A DNA stretch of 64,000 nt from Microvelia longipes. Its lineage: Eukaryota > Arthropoda > Insecta > Hemiptera > Veliidae. The position numbers were made by a program, and so were the translations under genes. The stretch spans positions 4,837,369 through 4,901,368 of the forward strand of contig JACMZG010001914.1 in assembly GCA_018340805.1 (NCBI GenBank). The letters run 5' to 3'. Below the pieces are notes generated by a model. The model searched no databases and was not told where the DNA came from. It saw only the letters and a list, made by a program, of their open reading frames with translations. Of the stretch, positions 49,379 through 59,929 are shown in pieces (the first letter of the stretch is position 1; each line of letters opens with the position of its first letter).

Positions 49379-49869
49379 TATGTGGGATACGTTCTGGTTC
49401 CTCGTTAATTTACTTATATTTACTTATATTTACTTATCCCAAAATACTTTTGTAGGTATAAAGGTAACATATTGGGTTCACTCTGAAAATCCAAAGACAA
49501 GATTCCATCAGAATCATCAGTTTTAGACTTTTTAACGAATTTTCATCAAAATTGATGACGCTCTATGCGGTTATCATCATGATGTATGGATGTGTCACGC
49601 ATAACTCCTGCTGTTTTTGTGTCAAACAGTAGAAACTCTATACAACATTCAAACTATTATGTCTAGTTGTTGCCGGCGCGGAAAATAAAAATGTTTGGGC
49701 ATCGTTAGCCCCTATTGCTAAGCCATCAAAAATTTATAAAAAAAACCTTTTGGGTTTTAGCAGCCGATTTAAATTTATGACTTTTGATTTTTTGACATTT
49801 TGATTAGCAATAACTTCGAAGGTTGAAGGTATCAAACATTTATAAGCGACATTCATGGGATATCATCTT

Positions 49870-50812
49870 GTTACTTTTCCTCATTATACCGTAGGTATAT
49901 AGGAAAAGTTTTGAAACCAGGATGTGACCGGAATTATTCGTTTCAGGTGTTTTTAAGGCCTACTGAATAGTTTTCTGAAAGAATTAAGTTTAATGGACTG
50001 TGAGTTTAATTAGGAAAAATAATAATGAAGACGGCAGTCCGAGCTCTGATGAAATAAATTGAACTAACAAAAATCGGACTACTGTCTTCATTATTATTTT
50101 TCCTTTTTTCCTAGTTTTCTGAAAGTTGTCTGTCTCTGTGTGCATGTGTGTGTCTGTTACCATCGTAGCTCCTAGTGTATATAAGGTAGAGAGTTGAAGC
50201 ATTGTACAAAAATGAATCTACCGCTGTAGTTATGCTAGTCAGAATTTTTTTTTGTTTATGATGTCACTAACCCGCAATACTCACTCAGCGAAAGTTTTGA
50301 AAAATCATGAAACGCAGACAAATTATGCGATCCGAATGAAATTTAGCACGCATGTAGCCATGTATAAGACTAACATATGTGCTAAGTTTCATCTCATTAT
50401 CAGCATTATTTCAGTTTTTATCAAGCGACTTGTGTAGGTTTTTTAAAACAAATAAATTAGGAAATGATTCAATTGATTTTAGATTTAGTACAATTGTATA
50501 CTATAACTTAATAAATAAGTATATTTTCGTTTCAATACCACAAGTATATCCACAAATTTTGTTGGATCATAAAAACTAAGCAGCATTGAGCGTGGTCAGT
50601 GCTATATGGGTGACCGCTGAGAATGATACGGATGCATTTACTATCTGAGGACGAGCGAAGCGAGTGCGAAGACATGTTGCAGTATAAATTTGGCGTATTT
50701 TGTATTCTAAAATCGAGCGAAGCAGGCAGCGAAGAGTCCGAAGCAGAGAGGATGATCGAGCGAATCCGATGGGATTGGAAAAGTTCTGAGGTACCCCGTA
50801 CCCGATTTTTTT
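49870..50812 (+). mobile_element. Family A repeat, near full length, with nested insertion
   Basis: Forward copy from ACTTTTCCTCATTATACCGT to GAAAAGTTCTGAGGTACCCC and GTACCCGATTTTT. Interrupted by a roughly 130-bp snap-back element. The open frames at 50252-50437, 50379-50579 and 50623-50841 lie inside it and are not genes. Confidence 0.9.
49985..50116. mobile_element. Small snap-back insert with 14-bp target duplication
   Basis: Lies between two copies of TAGTTTTCTGAAAG, the family A target sequence duplicated. The two halves are reverse complements around GGAAAAATAATAATGAAGAC and GTCTTCATTATTATTTTTCC, with about 30 bp between. Long variable target duplications suggest retroposition rather than a cut-and-paste transposase. 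Confidence 0.8.
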
Positions 50813-51234
50813 GTTGTTCCCATAATTTTATGTGCTTATAATAGTTTTTTATTTAGATTTTATTTTTTTAATAAATAAAAACTGCGTGGGTGGTAACAGT
50901 GTTTTAATAGGAAGGTCAAAAAGTTTTAAAATTTCATTATAATATGCTTTAACCTCACACATACATTATTTACTATGTATCCTATATTCTTTTCTTGATC
51001 ATAATATTGCATATATTACTATGAATAATATTGTATGTTTATTGAAAATTATATATTCAACTTTGAAATATAAAAGTACCATAAATTATACATCATAATA
51101 TTAAATATTTTAGAGATAATTTCGAACCGTAAAATATTCTAAATAATAAATAAAATTATGAATATAATAAATATTTGAATTCAAAACAAATTAATAAAAA
51201 CCCTTTTACAGCATTGTAACAATAAATTTAATAA
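50813..51234. other. gsb intron 6, no gene seen
   Basis: Very AT-rich intronic DNA. Confidence 0.4.
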
Positions 51235-51507
51235 AATAGGGTGACTTGGTGATAATATAATCGGTTACATTTGATAAATAACAGATATAATATGGTGACT
51301 TGGCGATAAATATAATCCGTTACATTTGATAAATAACAGATATACTATATGGTGACTGATAATTAATCCGGGGATAAATAACAGATATACTATATATGAC
51401 TCGCGATAATATAATCCGTTACATTTGATAAATAAGAGATATACTATATGGTGACTTGGCGATAATATAATCCGTTACATTCGATAAATAACAGATATAC
51501 TATATGA
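51235..51507. repeat. 56-bp tandem array, about 4.7 copies
   Basis: Unit GTGACTTGGCGATAATATAA, TCCGTTACATTTGATAAATA, ACAGATATACTATATG. The third copy is badly truncated. Confidence 0.92.
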
Positions 51508-51544
51508 GTACATGTAATAACATGATTCACAAAATTTGTGAATT

Positions 51545-51611
51545 TCTCAAGACGCGCGAAGCAATATTTGTTTTATTTAATAATACAAATATTGCTTCGC
51601 GCGTCTTGAGA
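51545..51611. repeat. Perfect 27-bp stem hairpin, GC-rich core
   Basis: TCTCAAGACGCGCGAAGC plus AATATTTGT, loop of 13, then the exact reverse complement. The ACGCGCGAAGC core is very GC-rich for this DNA. A family A fragment in reverse starts about 25 bp further on. Confidence 0.9.
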
Positions 51612-51635
51612 CATAAAAAACAAACGTTTTATTCC

Positions 51636-51820
51636 TGAGGGTCACTCATCCTAGCTTGATGCTGCTTAACTCTAGTAATCCGACAAAAAACCCTAGAGAT
51701 GCTTGCCTTAATGAACTTAAATTTTGTATACTTGTTTATTACATATAGAAACCATCGTGCCAAGTTTATTCAACTCATATCATTAGTTTTTATCGATTTT
51801 AGCAAATTTGTAAAAAACAT
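51636..51820 (-). mobile_element. Family A repeat fragment
   Basis: Reverse fragment with GGGTCACTCATCCTAGCTTG, ATGCTGCTTAACTCTAGTAA and TTGTATACTTGTTTATTACA. Confidence 0.65.
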
Positions 51821-51892
51821 GTGTGCTTATGAGGTTGGAGTAGGAGGCTGAATTGCTGAATTGTTTGGAAGGTTGGAACTCACTGATCAAAA

Positions 51893-51893
<1 letters not shown>

Positions 51894-51976
<83 letters not shown>

Positions 51977-51987
51977 ATAATATATAT
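51894..51987. repeat. (AT)n microsatellite
   Basis: Alternating AT ending in TATGCGTATGTGTGTG, about 110 bp before the last gsb exon. Confidence 0.95.
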
Positions 51988-52101
51988 GCGTATGTGTGTG
52001 TACGAGAGTTTGGTTCCTGAATGAAACTTTTTATAATTTTATATCTGTATGCATTTAAGACTAATTCTTAGTAATATATTTTTGTTTCTTTATTGTTACA
52101 G

Positions 52102-52243
52102 TAGTCTATTTCCTGGGGGTACGGCAAGTCAAATGTACAGTTCAGGATTGCACAGCCCTACAGAGCCGAAATCCGGTTACCCTTACCTCGGTCAGCTTGG
52201 AGTCGAAGCTGGTCTTTGTTCTAGAGCTGGTTTAACTCATTGA
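52102..52243 (+). CDS. gsb: gooseberry exon 7 (C-terminus and stop)
   Basis: 142 bases: one base completing Ser, then SLFPGGTASQMYSSGLHS, PTEPKSGYPYLGQLGVEAGL, CSRAGLTH and TGA at 52241-52243. Acceptor TTTATTGTTACAG ends at 52101. The phase fits exon 6, and the Tyr/Gly/Ser-rich composition continues the same tail. The long open frame upstream of the acceptor is intronic and not used. Confidence 0.92.
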
Positions 52244-52650
52244 TACCAGACTTGTTACTGGTTTTAGCTAATATTTATTTTCTTTAAGAATAAACTAAGC
52301 CCAGTGTGATGTCAAAATTATTGTATATACTAGGATGTTTCTGATAAATATGGATAGAACCAGATATATTTAATAACTTTTGTACACAAATGAAAACAAT
52401 GTATCAATCTTAAAACAAACTAAAATATAAACCATACTATACATAATTTTGCCATCAAAGTAAAATTAATTGAAGAAATTGATTTGTAGGAATAATATAA
52501 ATTATTTTTAGTTCCTTATTAATGTATTTTTAAAATGTATTTACACTACTTTATGAGCAATCAATCAAAATAAACTTTCTTTTATTCCTAATAATTGTAT
52601 ATAATTGTCCTGTTATAAATAAATTATTAATGTTGTGTACAGTTAAAAAA
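52244..52650 (+). promoter_or_regulatory. gsb: gsb 3' UTR with candidate poly(A) signals
   Basis: AT-rich untranslated sequence. AATAAA occurs at 52289-52294, 52569-52574 and 52618-52623. The second is followed by a T-rich TTTCTTTTATTCC, which fits a downstream element best. The actual cleavage site is unknown. Confidence 0.5.
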
Positions 52651-53194
52651 ATACAATGTAAATAATTTTAATTAAGCATTTTTAATTAAACAATGTAATA
52701 GAAGATGTAGCATGCATGTACTTAAATTTCTGAATATTTTGGAATGATAGTTGTGCAAAATTGTTGGAATAACATATGAATTTAAATTAATTTTATAATA
52801 TAATTGGTAAATTAAAATATAATGTATGTTTTAAGTATTTCAGCTTTAATTACTTATTAATAAAAAATTGTATTAATTTTTTAATACATAATAAAAAAAT
52901 CATCCATTAATGTAACTCCTTAGCTTATTTATCGACTGTTTTACTATTGTATTATTGTCAACTAATAAGAAATTTTAAATTGAAAATTCAACTTTAAAAA
53001 TTTAACGCAATTTTTTTAAGTCATATTTGTAGTTTTTAGGACCGAAAATTCGGAGATTTTTTTTTTTATTTAGAATTGCATCATTTTTTTAGAGTTAGTT
53101 CTGGTTGGGCTAACCGAACTAATTCAAAGTGGTGTACTGAGTACATATCAAAGTTCTTGTTCTTTAGCTGATTGAACTTAAACCTTAGAGATCT
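52651..53194. other. Intergenic downstream of gsb
   Basis: AT-rich with no recognised gene or repeat. Confidence 0.4.
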
Positions 53195-53510
53195 AGTATT
53201 AGAGAGGTCATAGCCTATCTCAAAACATTATGAACCCTGAAACATAATTTTGGGGCTCTCAGGGGCTCTTTGTAACCCCATTGAAACCTCCTTCAAGACT
53301 GAGTTCATATTATATTAAATCAATTGTCTTCAGCTTCTCCCATATTGTTTGGGGTTTAATTTGTAACTTATACATTCTACTGAATGAGTCACTGTAATTT
53401 TTGTTCTAATTAAATTATGATGATCAGTCATAGGTGGTCAGGTTATTTATTCGATGTTTCAAAATTTAACTAATAATGCCCCTCTAGTAATATATCTCTA
53501 TCTTAAACTA
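53195..53510 (+). repeat. Family B dispersed repeat
   Basis: Second copy of the 14945-15240 repeat: GTCATAGCCTATCTCAAAAC, TTTTGGGGCTCTCAGGGGCT, GGTGGTCAGGTTATTTATTC, CCCTCTAGTAATATATCTCT. Confidence 0.75.
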
Positions 53511-54175
53511 TGTCATATCTTGTTGTACTGTTGGTAACGGTAAAATTAATTAATTATATTTTGTTTTAATATTTCCCCAAAAAAAATTCATATTAAATAT
53601 TTAGGTAAGTTTATTAATGAACATAATATAATTTGATAATTTAAACTGTTTATAATTAAAAACAGTTAAAATTATCTTATCAGTTGCATTTGATAGTTAT
53701 CAACTGCAATTTGATATATTTTGCGGTTTTAATCCGCTAGAGTTCAGCAGTGTATTGGAATCTGTGCAGATTCTACAGCACATCAGGTTCCTCTATACAG
53801 TCCTTACTCTGTGAACGCATGATTGAATTATATCAGTATAATGTGGAAATAAGCTTAAACCATTTATCTTTCAAATGAATGACCGATCAATGTCAGAGTG
53901 TACAATGTCAATATGTTACCTATTAATTATATTTTTCTTATTAAAAATGTGATTTCTTTGTTAAATAATAAATAAATTATTTTTTTTTACAAATAGTAGT
54001 ATCTTTCTTTACCCAGGAATATTGAAAAAATAAATTGAAATGCCGAAATAGTCGAAAAATTGGTTAAATTGTGGATCTGGGATCCTGTTTGGGAAAATCT
54101 TTAACTCTAACACCGTCATTGAGGTTGTAATTATATAGAGGGAACTTATCGTACTTTTTCACAAAAAAAGCATGG
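53511..54175. other. Intergenic, no gene seen
   Basis: AT-rich DNA. Confidence 0.4.
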
Positions 54176-54280
54176 ATATATTTGTAATAAACGAGCGAAG
54201 TGAGTCCGAAGTAAGAAGGATAAGCGTAGCGAAACCGATGTGATGAGGAAAAGTTCCGAGGTACCCCGGAGACTGGGTCC
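54176..54280 (+). mobile_element. Family A 3'-end relic
   Basis: GAGCGAAGTGAGTCCGAAGT, GGATAAGCGTAGCGAAACCG and GAAAAGTTCCGAGGTACCCC are the last about 100 bp of family A. Confidence 0.8.
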
Positions 54281-54404
54281 TGATTATAACAAAATATTTA
54301 TTAATAATGTTGTACTTGCCTGTTAAATTGTTGAAATTCCTGATCAGATGCACATTCATTGATGTGAACCTTTTCATACATCGCCGATTCCAGATCTCAA
54401 ATTC

Positions 54405-54545
54405 TACTTATTAGACTTAGAGTACTTATGTACTTAAACTGAAGAGTGTCCCGTTGTATAGTGGTTGAGGTGTGCGGCCTATGAATGGATAGAATGAATG
54501 GTCATTAAACTTCCGAGTTTATTTAGGCTCGTATTCAGAATCATA
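54405..54545 (+). repeat. Segmental duplication, first copy
   Basis: AGACTTAGAGTACTTATGTA through the SINE-1 head to CGTATTCAGAATCAT recurs almost exactly at 55553-55690. The duplication includes part of a SINE and the end of a MITE, so it arose after both insertions, or both loci inserted the same way. Confidence 0.8.
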
Positions 54546-55330
54546 TGTAAAAACTTTCCTAGGTTGTTCCTAGCCTTCTCCTAGGTTGTTCCTAGCTTCC
54601 TTCTATACTTAGCGGTATTCATAATCGTTTTTTCAAATCTCTCCTGTATTGTTCCTATTTTTTCCTAGCTAGAATTTAAGGTGCAAAGTTAGGAAAAGGC
54701 TAGGAGAAACCTAGGAGAGATCTCTTCCTAACCCTAGGGACAGTTAAAAATGTTCTGAAATTGACACTAAAGCTAGGAACAACCTATATGAAGAACCTAG
54801 GAGACTTTTTTTATCATTCTGAATACGGGTCTTAGTCATGGGTTCAATCCCAGCATGGGCCTCTGGGATTTTTATCAGAGGGATACAAATTCTGCGTACC
54901 AAGTCCTTCGGTAGGGACGTAAAGCCGGTGGTGTTGAGCCTGTGCATTGTCAGGTACTCGTTAAAGATCCCTTACCCTAAATGAAACTGGGTATAGGCAA
55001 AATTTAGGACCCTCATAGTAGATTGATTTTAATACCATAACATGTCTGCCTTGTAGTTTAAAGTGTATGGAGGTTTGGTTTACAGTGAGGGCACTTGTTA
55101 TTCCTAGTTTTCACTAGACTATATGAGTCAGTGAAAATATGTATAATTCCTTGAAAAAGCATGAGAAGAACCATAGAAATTCACGGCTCTTCTGTCTAGA
55201 TTAGATGAAATATACCTACACTTGAAATTAAAAGGAGTAGAACACTATCTTAGGGAGCTGGCAAAAAGGGCCTAACAACATGGCCTACTTGCTTGGTAGT
55301 TACCACCACTCCCCCATACTACTACATATT
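54446..55330 (+). mobile_element. tRNA-derived SINE-1, split by a MITE
   Basis: Head GTGTCCCGTTGTATAGTGGT with A-box-like TAGTGGTTGAGG, B-box GGTTCAATCC at 54841-54850, then the body shared with 6068-6638, and an ACTACCACTCCCCCATACTA tail. A Harbinger-like MITE occupies 54526-54831. Confidence 0.85.
54526..54831. mobile_element. PIF/Harbinger-like MITE, 306 bp, TTA target duplication
   Basis: Terminal repeats GGCTCGTATTCAGAATCA and (reversed) GACCCGTATTCAGAATGA, flanked by TTA on both sides; the uninterrupted SINE at 6550-6600 has a single TTA there. The 3-bp TTA duplication is the Harbinger signature. The inside is a snap-back of CCTAGGTTGTTCCTAGC-type words and their complements. The minus-strand open frame 54744-54947 is not a gene. 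Confidence 0.85.
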
Positions 55331-55552
55331 GCTACTATGTACTTCGACTTAAGTACTATACTAAAACTTACTTACTTCTTACATATTTATGTACTATATA
55401 TTACTACTTACAATGTACTACTTATATCTATGGACTTATGTACTTATAGACTTATGTGGTATACTACAACTTATGTACTACTCAACACTACTTACTTACT
55501 TATGTACTATACTACAATTTACTATGTACTGATCTTAAGTACTTAAGACTTC
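55305..55552. repeat. Degenerate TACT-rich tandem sequence
   Basis: Irregular repeats of ACTTATGTACTA and related words, likely grown from the SINE-1 (CTA)n tail. The open frame 55280-55546 (Tyr/Leu/Thr-rich) is a product of it. Confidence 0.75.
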
Positions 55553-55745
55553 AATCCTTAGACTTAGAGTACTTATGTACTTAAACTGAAGAGTGTCCCG
55601 TTGTATAGTGGTTGAGGTGTGCGGCCTATGAATGGATAGAATGAATGTTCATTAAACTTCCGAGTTTATTTAGGCCCGTATTCAGAATCATCTTAAGTAC
55701 TTAAGACTTCAATCCTTAGACTTAGAGTACTTATGTAAACATTTT
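55553..55745 (+). mobile_element. Second duplication copy: SINE-1 head joined to a Harbinger-like end
   Basis: SINE-1 head (55593-55672) is cut at the same TTTATTTAG position as the 54526 insertion and continues into GGCCCGTATTCAGAATCATC, then TTAAGTACTTAAGACTTC. No matching right end of the MITE was found, so this is a partial copy. Confidence 0.75.
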
Positions 55746-56075
55746 TTTTAACTTTATTGATTATTGTCTACACAATAAATGTATTTGACATAGTGCTCAT
55801 ACTGGTTAAAACTACTTGGCAGTCTTAATAGGAGAAATCACCCAGTAGTGATACTCCTTGGTGTGGTACTAATAATTTAGGCATGAACTAAATTAGTGGA
55901 ATAGAAAGTCGTTGAATTTTCAATAGTTTTGTTTTGCGAATAGTTATGTTTTGTTAACGTAAGAGTTAACTTAACTGCAGTGCCATCTCTATTTAGTCAG
56001 ATATCTATCCATTGACAAATTAGTTTATCATTGCGCATCGTTAATCTTCCGGTACATCTTAAACATTATATTTTA
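55746..56075. other. Intergenic, no gene seen
   Basis: AT-rich DNA. Confidence 0.4.
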
Positions 56076-56660
56076 TAATGGGCAACTAAGTCATTTCATA
56101 AGCAATGTCTTACCATTACGAAACTTCTTAAGTCATTTCATTAGCAATGTCTAACCATAACGAACTTCTTAAGTAACATAAGCATGTCTTACCATACGAA
56201 ACTTCTTAAGTCATTCATTAGCAATGTCTTACCATAACGAAACTTCTTAAGTAATGTCATAAGCAATGTCTTACCATAGCGAAACTTCTTAAGTCATTTC
56301 ATTACCAATGTCTTACCATAACGAAACTTCTTAAGTAATGTCATAAGCAATGTCTTACCATAACGAAACTTCTTATGTCATTCCATAAGCAATGTCTTAC
56401 CATAACGAAATTTCTTAAGTCATTTCATAAGCAATGTCTTACCATTACGAAACTTCTTATGTCATTTCATAAGCAATGTCTTACCATAACGAAACTTCTT
56501 AAGTAATTTCATAAGCAATGTCTTACCATAACGAAACTTCTTAAGTAATTTCACAAGCACTGTCTTACCATAACGAAACGTCTTAAGAAATTACTTAAGT
56601 GTAATGAATAAGAAATTTCATAAGCAATGTCTTACTTAAGCAATGTCTTATTTAAGCAAT
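56076..56660. repeat. 42-bp minisatellite, about 13 copies
   Basis: Unit AAGTCATTTCATAAGCAATG, TCTTACCATAACGAAACTTC, TT. Regular from 56080 to 56580, then decaying into GCAATGTCTTACTTAA-type partial units. Confidence 0.95.
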
Positions 56661-57413
56661 GTATTACTTATTGGTAGAATGTAAGTTTCAAAAGATACGT
56701 AGAAAAAGTTAAGTCCTAATGTGTCACCATGTCAAGGAATTACAATATTTTACAAACACCCCATCTTAAATATAAAATTCTTAAGTTGTACTATAAAAAG
56801 AAGAATAAAAGACGGTTAGATACAAAGAAGAAACTACTGATGTTAAGCGGTTAGTCTTCTTTTATGCTAAAGCCGCTCATGGGTTTAATATTAGCTGGGA
56901 ATTAGATGGTTTTGATGTTTGCCTTCCAGGTAGTTTGATATAGAGTTTATAATCAGATGATAGTTGATGGATGGAACCTGTACCTCTGAGGGTACACCCT
57001 GACGAGGGTACAAGCCAGACAGCGGGACGCCCAGTCATTTCTTATACCATGTCGTCCTTTTACCTTCATTGGAATTCATATGACTAACAGTTTTCCATCC
57101 TCCTTTTGATACCATAATTCAAATTTCGTAATAATGTTTGATAAAATTAATAATAATTACTGATATTAACCACCTCTTTAGTAGAGGTCTATAAAACGAT
57201 CGTAATCATGGACCAATGACACACCATGGAAGATTAGGACTTGCAGTGTATAGAGTAATGTACAATCAATTATGATCAACTTCATATTTATGTCGACACT
57301 TTCAGCGCATGAGTGACCCTCCACTCAATGATCTCAGTGGTAAACATATACATTTGTATATGTTTACGTATGCATATTGTATGTATATACAGATATACAT
57401 TTATACATGGTTA
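56661..57413. other. Intergenic, no gene seen
   Basis: Moderately AT-rich. A small dyad TCTGAGGGTACACCCTGACG lies at 56985-57010. Nothing coding recognised. Confidence 0.4.
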
Positions 57414-57415
57414 TA

Positions 57416-57817
57416 CAGTCTATCGTTTAGTTTAAAAATCTTGACAGGTCAGTTTAGACACCACTGATTCTTAAGAAAAAAAATCCCTGCAAGAAAGGAG
57501 CGGGAAAAACTATGTAAACAAATCAAGTTATTTTACCCGTATTTTGTGGCGATGTTTTTTTACATTTCTTTTGTGTGGTTTTATTTTAAAATATCATTTT
57601 TAAGATTAATTTGAAAGTAGTTTTCAAAACGATGTAATCAAAAGAAGAAACACAAACAAAGTGAACGATTGCCGGGAAGAAGGTTTTTTCCCTACAGCGG
57701 TTATTGTGGTAGGGATTTTTTTCTCTTTTTAAGTGAGTGGTTGGCAGCGGCTTCTCTGATTGGTCAATCCCTAAAAAACTTATGACCTTGGGGATTTTTA
57801 AACTAAACGATAGACTG
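57416..57817. mobile_element. Tc1/mariner-like MITE, 402 bp
   Basis: Perfect terminal inverted repeats CAGTCTATCGTTTAGTTTAA (continuing AAATC) at both ends, flanked by TA on each side. TA target duplications with CAGT ends are typical of Tc1/mariner. The interior lacks a transposase. GGGATTTTTTTCTCTTTTTA and TCAATCCCTAAAAAACTTAT near the right end form extra inverted words. Confidence 0.85.
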
Positions 57818-58299
57818 TAGACAACAATTTTTTGGAATCAGTGTGAGCTAAACATGGGCATTAGATGAAAAAAGTGTGTGTTCAGCTTTTTTACTATAAC
57901 GTAATGCTTCCCCTAATATTAGGAAGTGGGGCAGCGAAATCGTTAAAACTTTTAGCCAATTGAGTTCAAATTTGCCATGACTGTTATTTTTTTATGTATT
58001 TCTTTTCCACGATTTTATGGAAAACATTTATTGATTTTTTATACCACGTCGAGCGTGGTAAATAGTCGGATGAGTAACTGCATTAATACTGATCTTTCTT
58101 TTCTAAGGAAGTAGATCGCGAGTACAAAGCAGTGAGAATATGCGTAGCAGATCCGATAAGGTGAAGAAAAATTGCGAGGTACCCGGTAAAAATAATCAGG
58201 TGCGAGGATTTTTTTCTACTGTTGTATGAATGATTTTAAGGGACTTGAAATAACAGTTCAAAATTTCGTAATGGATTTATGTTTCGATTATAACTAGTT
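57818..58299. other. Intergenic with family A relic
   Basis: 58115-58195 holds a decayed family A 3' end (GCGTAGCAGATCCGATAAGG, GAAAAATTGCGAGGTACCCG). Otherwise AT-rich. Confidence 0.5.
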
Positions 58300-58560
58300 A
58301 TAATAAAATGAAATGAAATGTATATTTATTTAGCAAAGCTACTTACAAAATACATAAAAAATACAAAAATTCAATTTTTACATTCATAAAACACTAAAAA
58401 AGGCTTTTATTTATGAAAAATAAAATTAACACTAATAGGCTTTTAACATTTCTAAATAGAGGTGTTCAAATAATAAATTTTTAAATTGCTTTATTACTTT
58501 GACATCTTTTATTGTTTTATCTAATTTATTAAATTCTTTTATCTACTCACGGCAGCAAAA
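58300..58560 (-). mobile_element. Possible LINE 3' tail fragment
   Basis: Starts with AAAATGAAATGAAATG, a short tandem typical of non-LTR retrotransposon 3' ends, read here in reverse. AT-rich non-coding sequence follows. A similar AAATCAAATCAAATC start lies at 61302. No reverse transcriptase frame is visible. Confidence 0.35.
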
Positions 58561-59117
58561 TAAGCCATTACTGGACTGTTTTTAAGCTGCAAAATGTCAT
58601 TTTACCTATACTGTCAAACAATACGGGAAATATTTTAAAACAGTACGCAAAATGTTTTGGTAATGAAAAAAGTACTAGGGAGTTATGGCTCATTTAAATA
58701 ACATGGGAAACAAGTCAAAACTCCCTAGGCGGGAAAATGAAAGAGCGGAGGTTATTATTTTACAAATGATTGCGTGAATTTCGATATTGTTTTATTTTGT
58801 AAACTATGATTTATTCTAGCTTGTTTCTAGTATGTAACTTTCTTTATTGTTATTTAAAATTACGATATTATTATTAAATGTTTAACATTTGTTTATCTAA
58901 TAATATATAATGTTTTGGAAACAAATTGGCAACACTGATAATTTTGGCATTAAATTAAATTATTTACCAGCTGTTTATGAATAGACAGATTTTTAATGTT
59001 TAAGTCTTCAGATTTTGTATTTCATGTTGTTATATTTAATTTAAGTATATAAAGTTACAAAAATAGAACGTTATCAAAAACTAAATCTGTAAACTAAAGT
59101 TAAGTTACTAAAACATA
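58561..59117 (+). other. Upstream region of small ORF 59118
   Basis: AT-rich. CTAGGGAGTTATGGC (about 58676) and ACTCCCTAGGCGGG (about 58723) form a loose dyad. A TATAAAG word at 59047-59053 lies about 70 bp before the ATG and could be a TATA box. Confidence 0.35.
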
Positions 59118-59270
59118 ATGAGTGAGAACAACAGTGAAGTGAATAAAGATACAAACATTGTTGACATTGACGAGTTATTGGACCACACTCCACCTGATAT
59201 TGTCAGCGTTGCATCTACTTCAAAGCAGTCTTTACTGCCTGTAAAATCTCGCAGCAAGTATTTAAAATAA
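59118..59270 (+). CDS. Small ORF, paralogue of 62183-62359, possibly a first exon
   Basis: 50 residues: MSENNSEVNK start, NIVDIDELLDHTPPDI, then SLLPVKSRSKYLK and TAA. It aligns with the minus-strand ORF at 62183-62359 over NIV(D/S)IDEL, HTPPDI and LLP(V/N)KSR, so two copies of the same gene head lie 3 kb apart in opposite orientation. It stops right after KSR, where the paralogue continues with a Tyr/Lys/Asp-rich helix, so this copy looks truncated or mutated. A weak donor-like GTATTT at 59258 is possible. I believe the LLPxKSRxxY pattern occurs at the N-terminus of tyrosine-recombinase-like proteins in animal mobile elements, but I could not test that. No catalytic domain is visible. Followed after 35 bp by a hairpin-rich element. 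Confidence 0.5.
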   Translation: MSENNSEVNKDTNIVDIDELLDHTPPDIVSVASTSKQSLLPVKSRSKYLK

Positions 59271-59304
59271 TCTCTGTGTATTTTTTCTGCCGTTAGTAGA
59301 TAAA

Positions 59305-59485
59305 ATAGTATATGCTACTATGCAGCAAAGGAAACATTGCAGACTCGTGCAATTAATTACCTGCCTCGTCTTACGCCTCTGCAGGTAATTTCCATAGCCC
59401 GCCCTCGCCTTCGGCTCGGGGGCAAATTTATAAAACTCGTCTGCAAAATTCCATTTTGCTGCCTAGTAGCATAATATACTATTAT
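59305..59485. mobile_element. Hairpin-rich MITE-like element, family M relative
   Basis: Ends AGTATATGCTACTATGCAGC and (reversed) AGTATATTATGCTACTAGGC are inverted. The interior has CTGCCTCGTCTTACGCCTCT, CTGCAGG and CGCCTTCGGCTCGGGGGC dyads. Directly downstream of the ORF at 59118, as the family M copy at 61800-62035 is downstream of the paralogue. Confidence 0.7.
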
Positions 59486-59929
59486 TCCATCTACAAAAAC
59501 AGAATTGTTTCTGGCTGAACTATTTATCCTAGGAGTATCTATTTCTTTAGACTTTAGATGACCTAATATTATAAGGGTTTCTTAGGTTCTTGGTTACTAC
59601 CTTGTCGTTAGTAATAATAATTCCGCTATCATTTGTGAGAAAAGCTTGGAAGCCGAATATAAGGAAAACAAAGTTAGTTAATAGCAGCGCTCCGGGTGGC
59701 GGACAGGGAAAACACTTATATTACTATTACTTAGACTCTGATGAAAATATCACTTCTACAGTAAGTAACAATTACTATATCATTACTTCTTTCTAAATAA
59801 AGACCTTTCTTTATAAATTACATTTCTGTTACTTCTAAATCATGAAATGTTATTCTACCGTTTCATTTTTATTTTTATTACATTTATTAAAGTAGGTAGA
59901 CAGGAATAAATTTATAATAGATTTCCGTA
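59486..59929. other. Intergenic, unassigned open frame
   Basis: The open frame 59590-59796 (68 codons) has no recognised domain. Otherwise AT-rich. Confidence 0.35.

Noticed and set aside
50252..50841. Three + strand open frames
   Set aside because: All lie inside a family A repeat copy and are not shared as open frames by the other copies.
59590..59796. 68-codon open frame after the 59.1 kb ORF, considered as its second exon
   Set aside because: No similarity to a recombinase or other domain and no convincing acceptor in phase with the upstream ORF.
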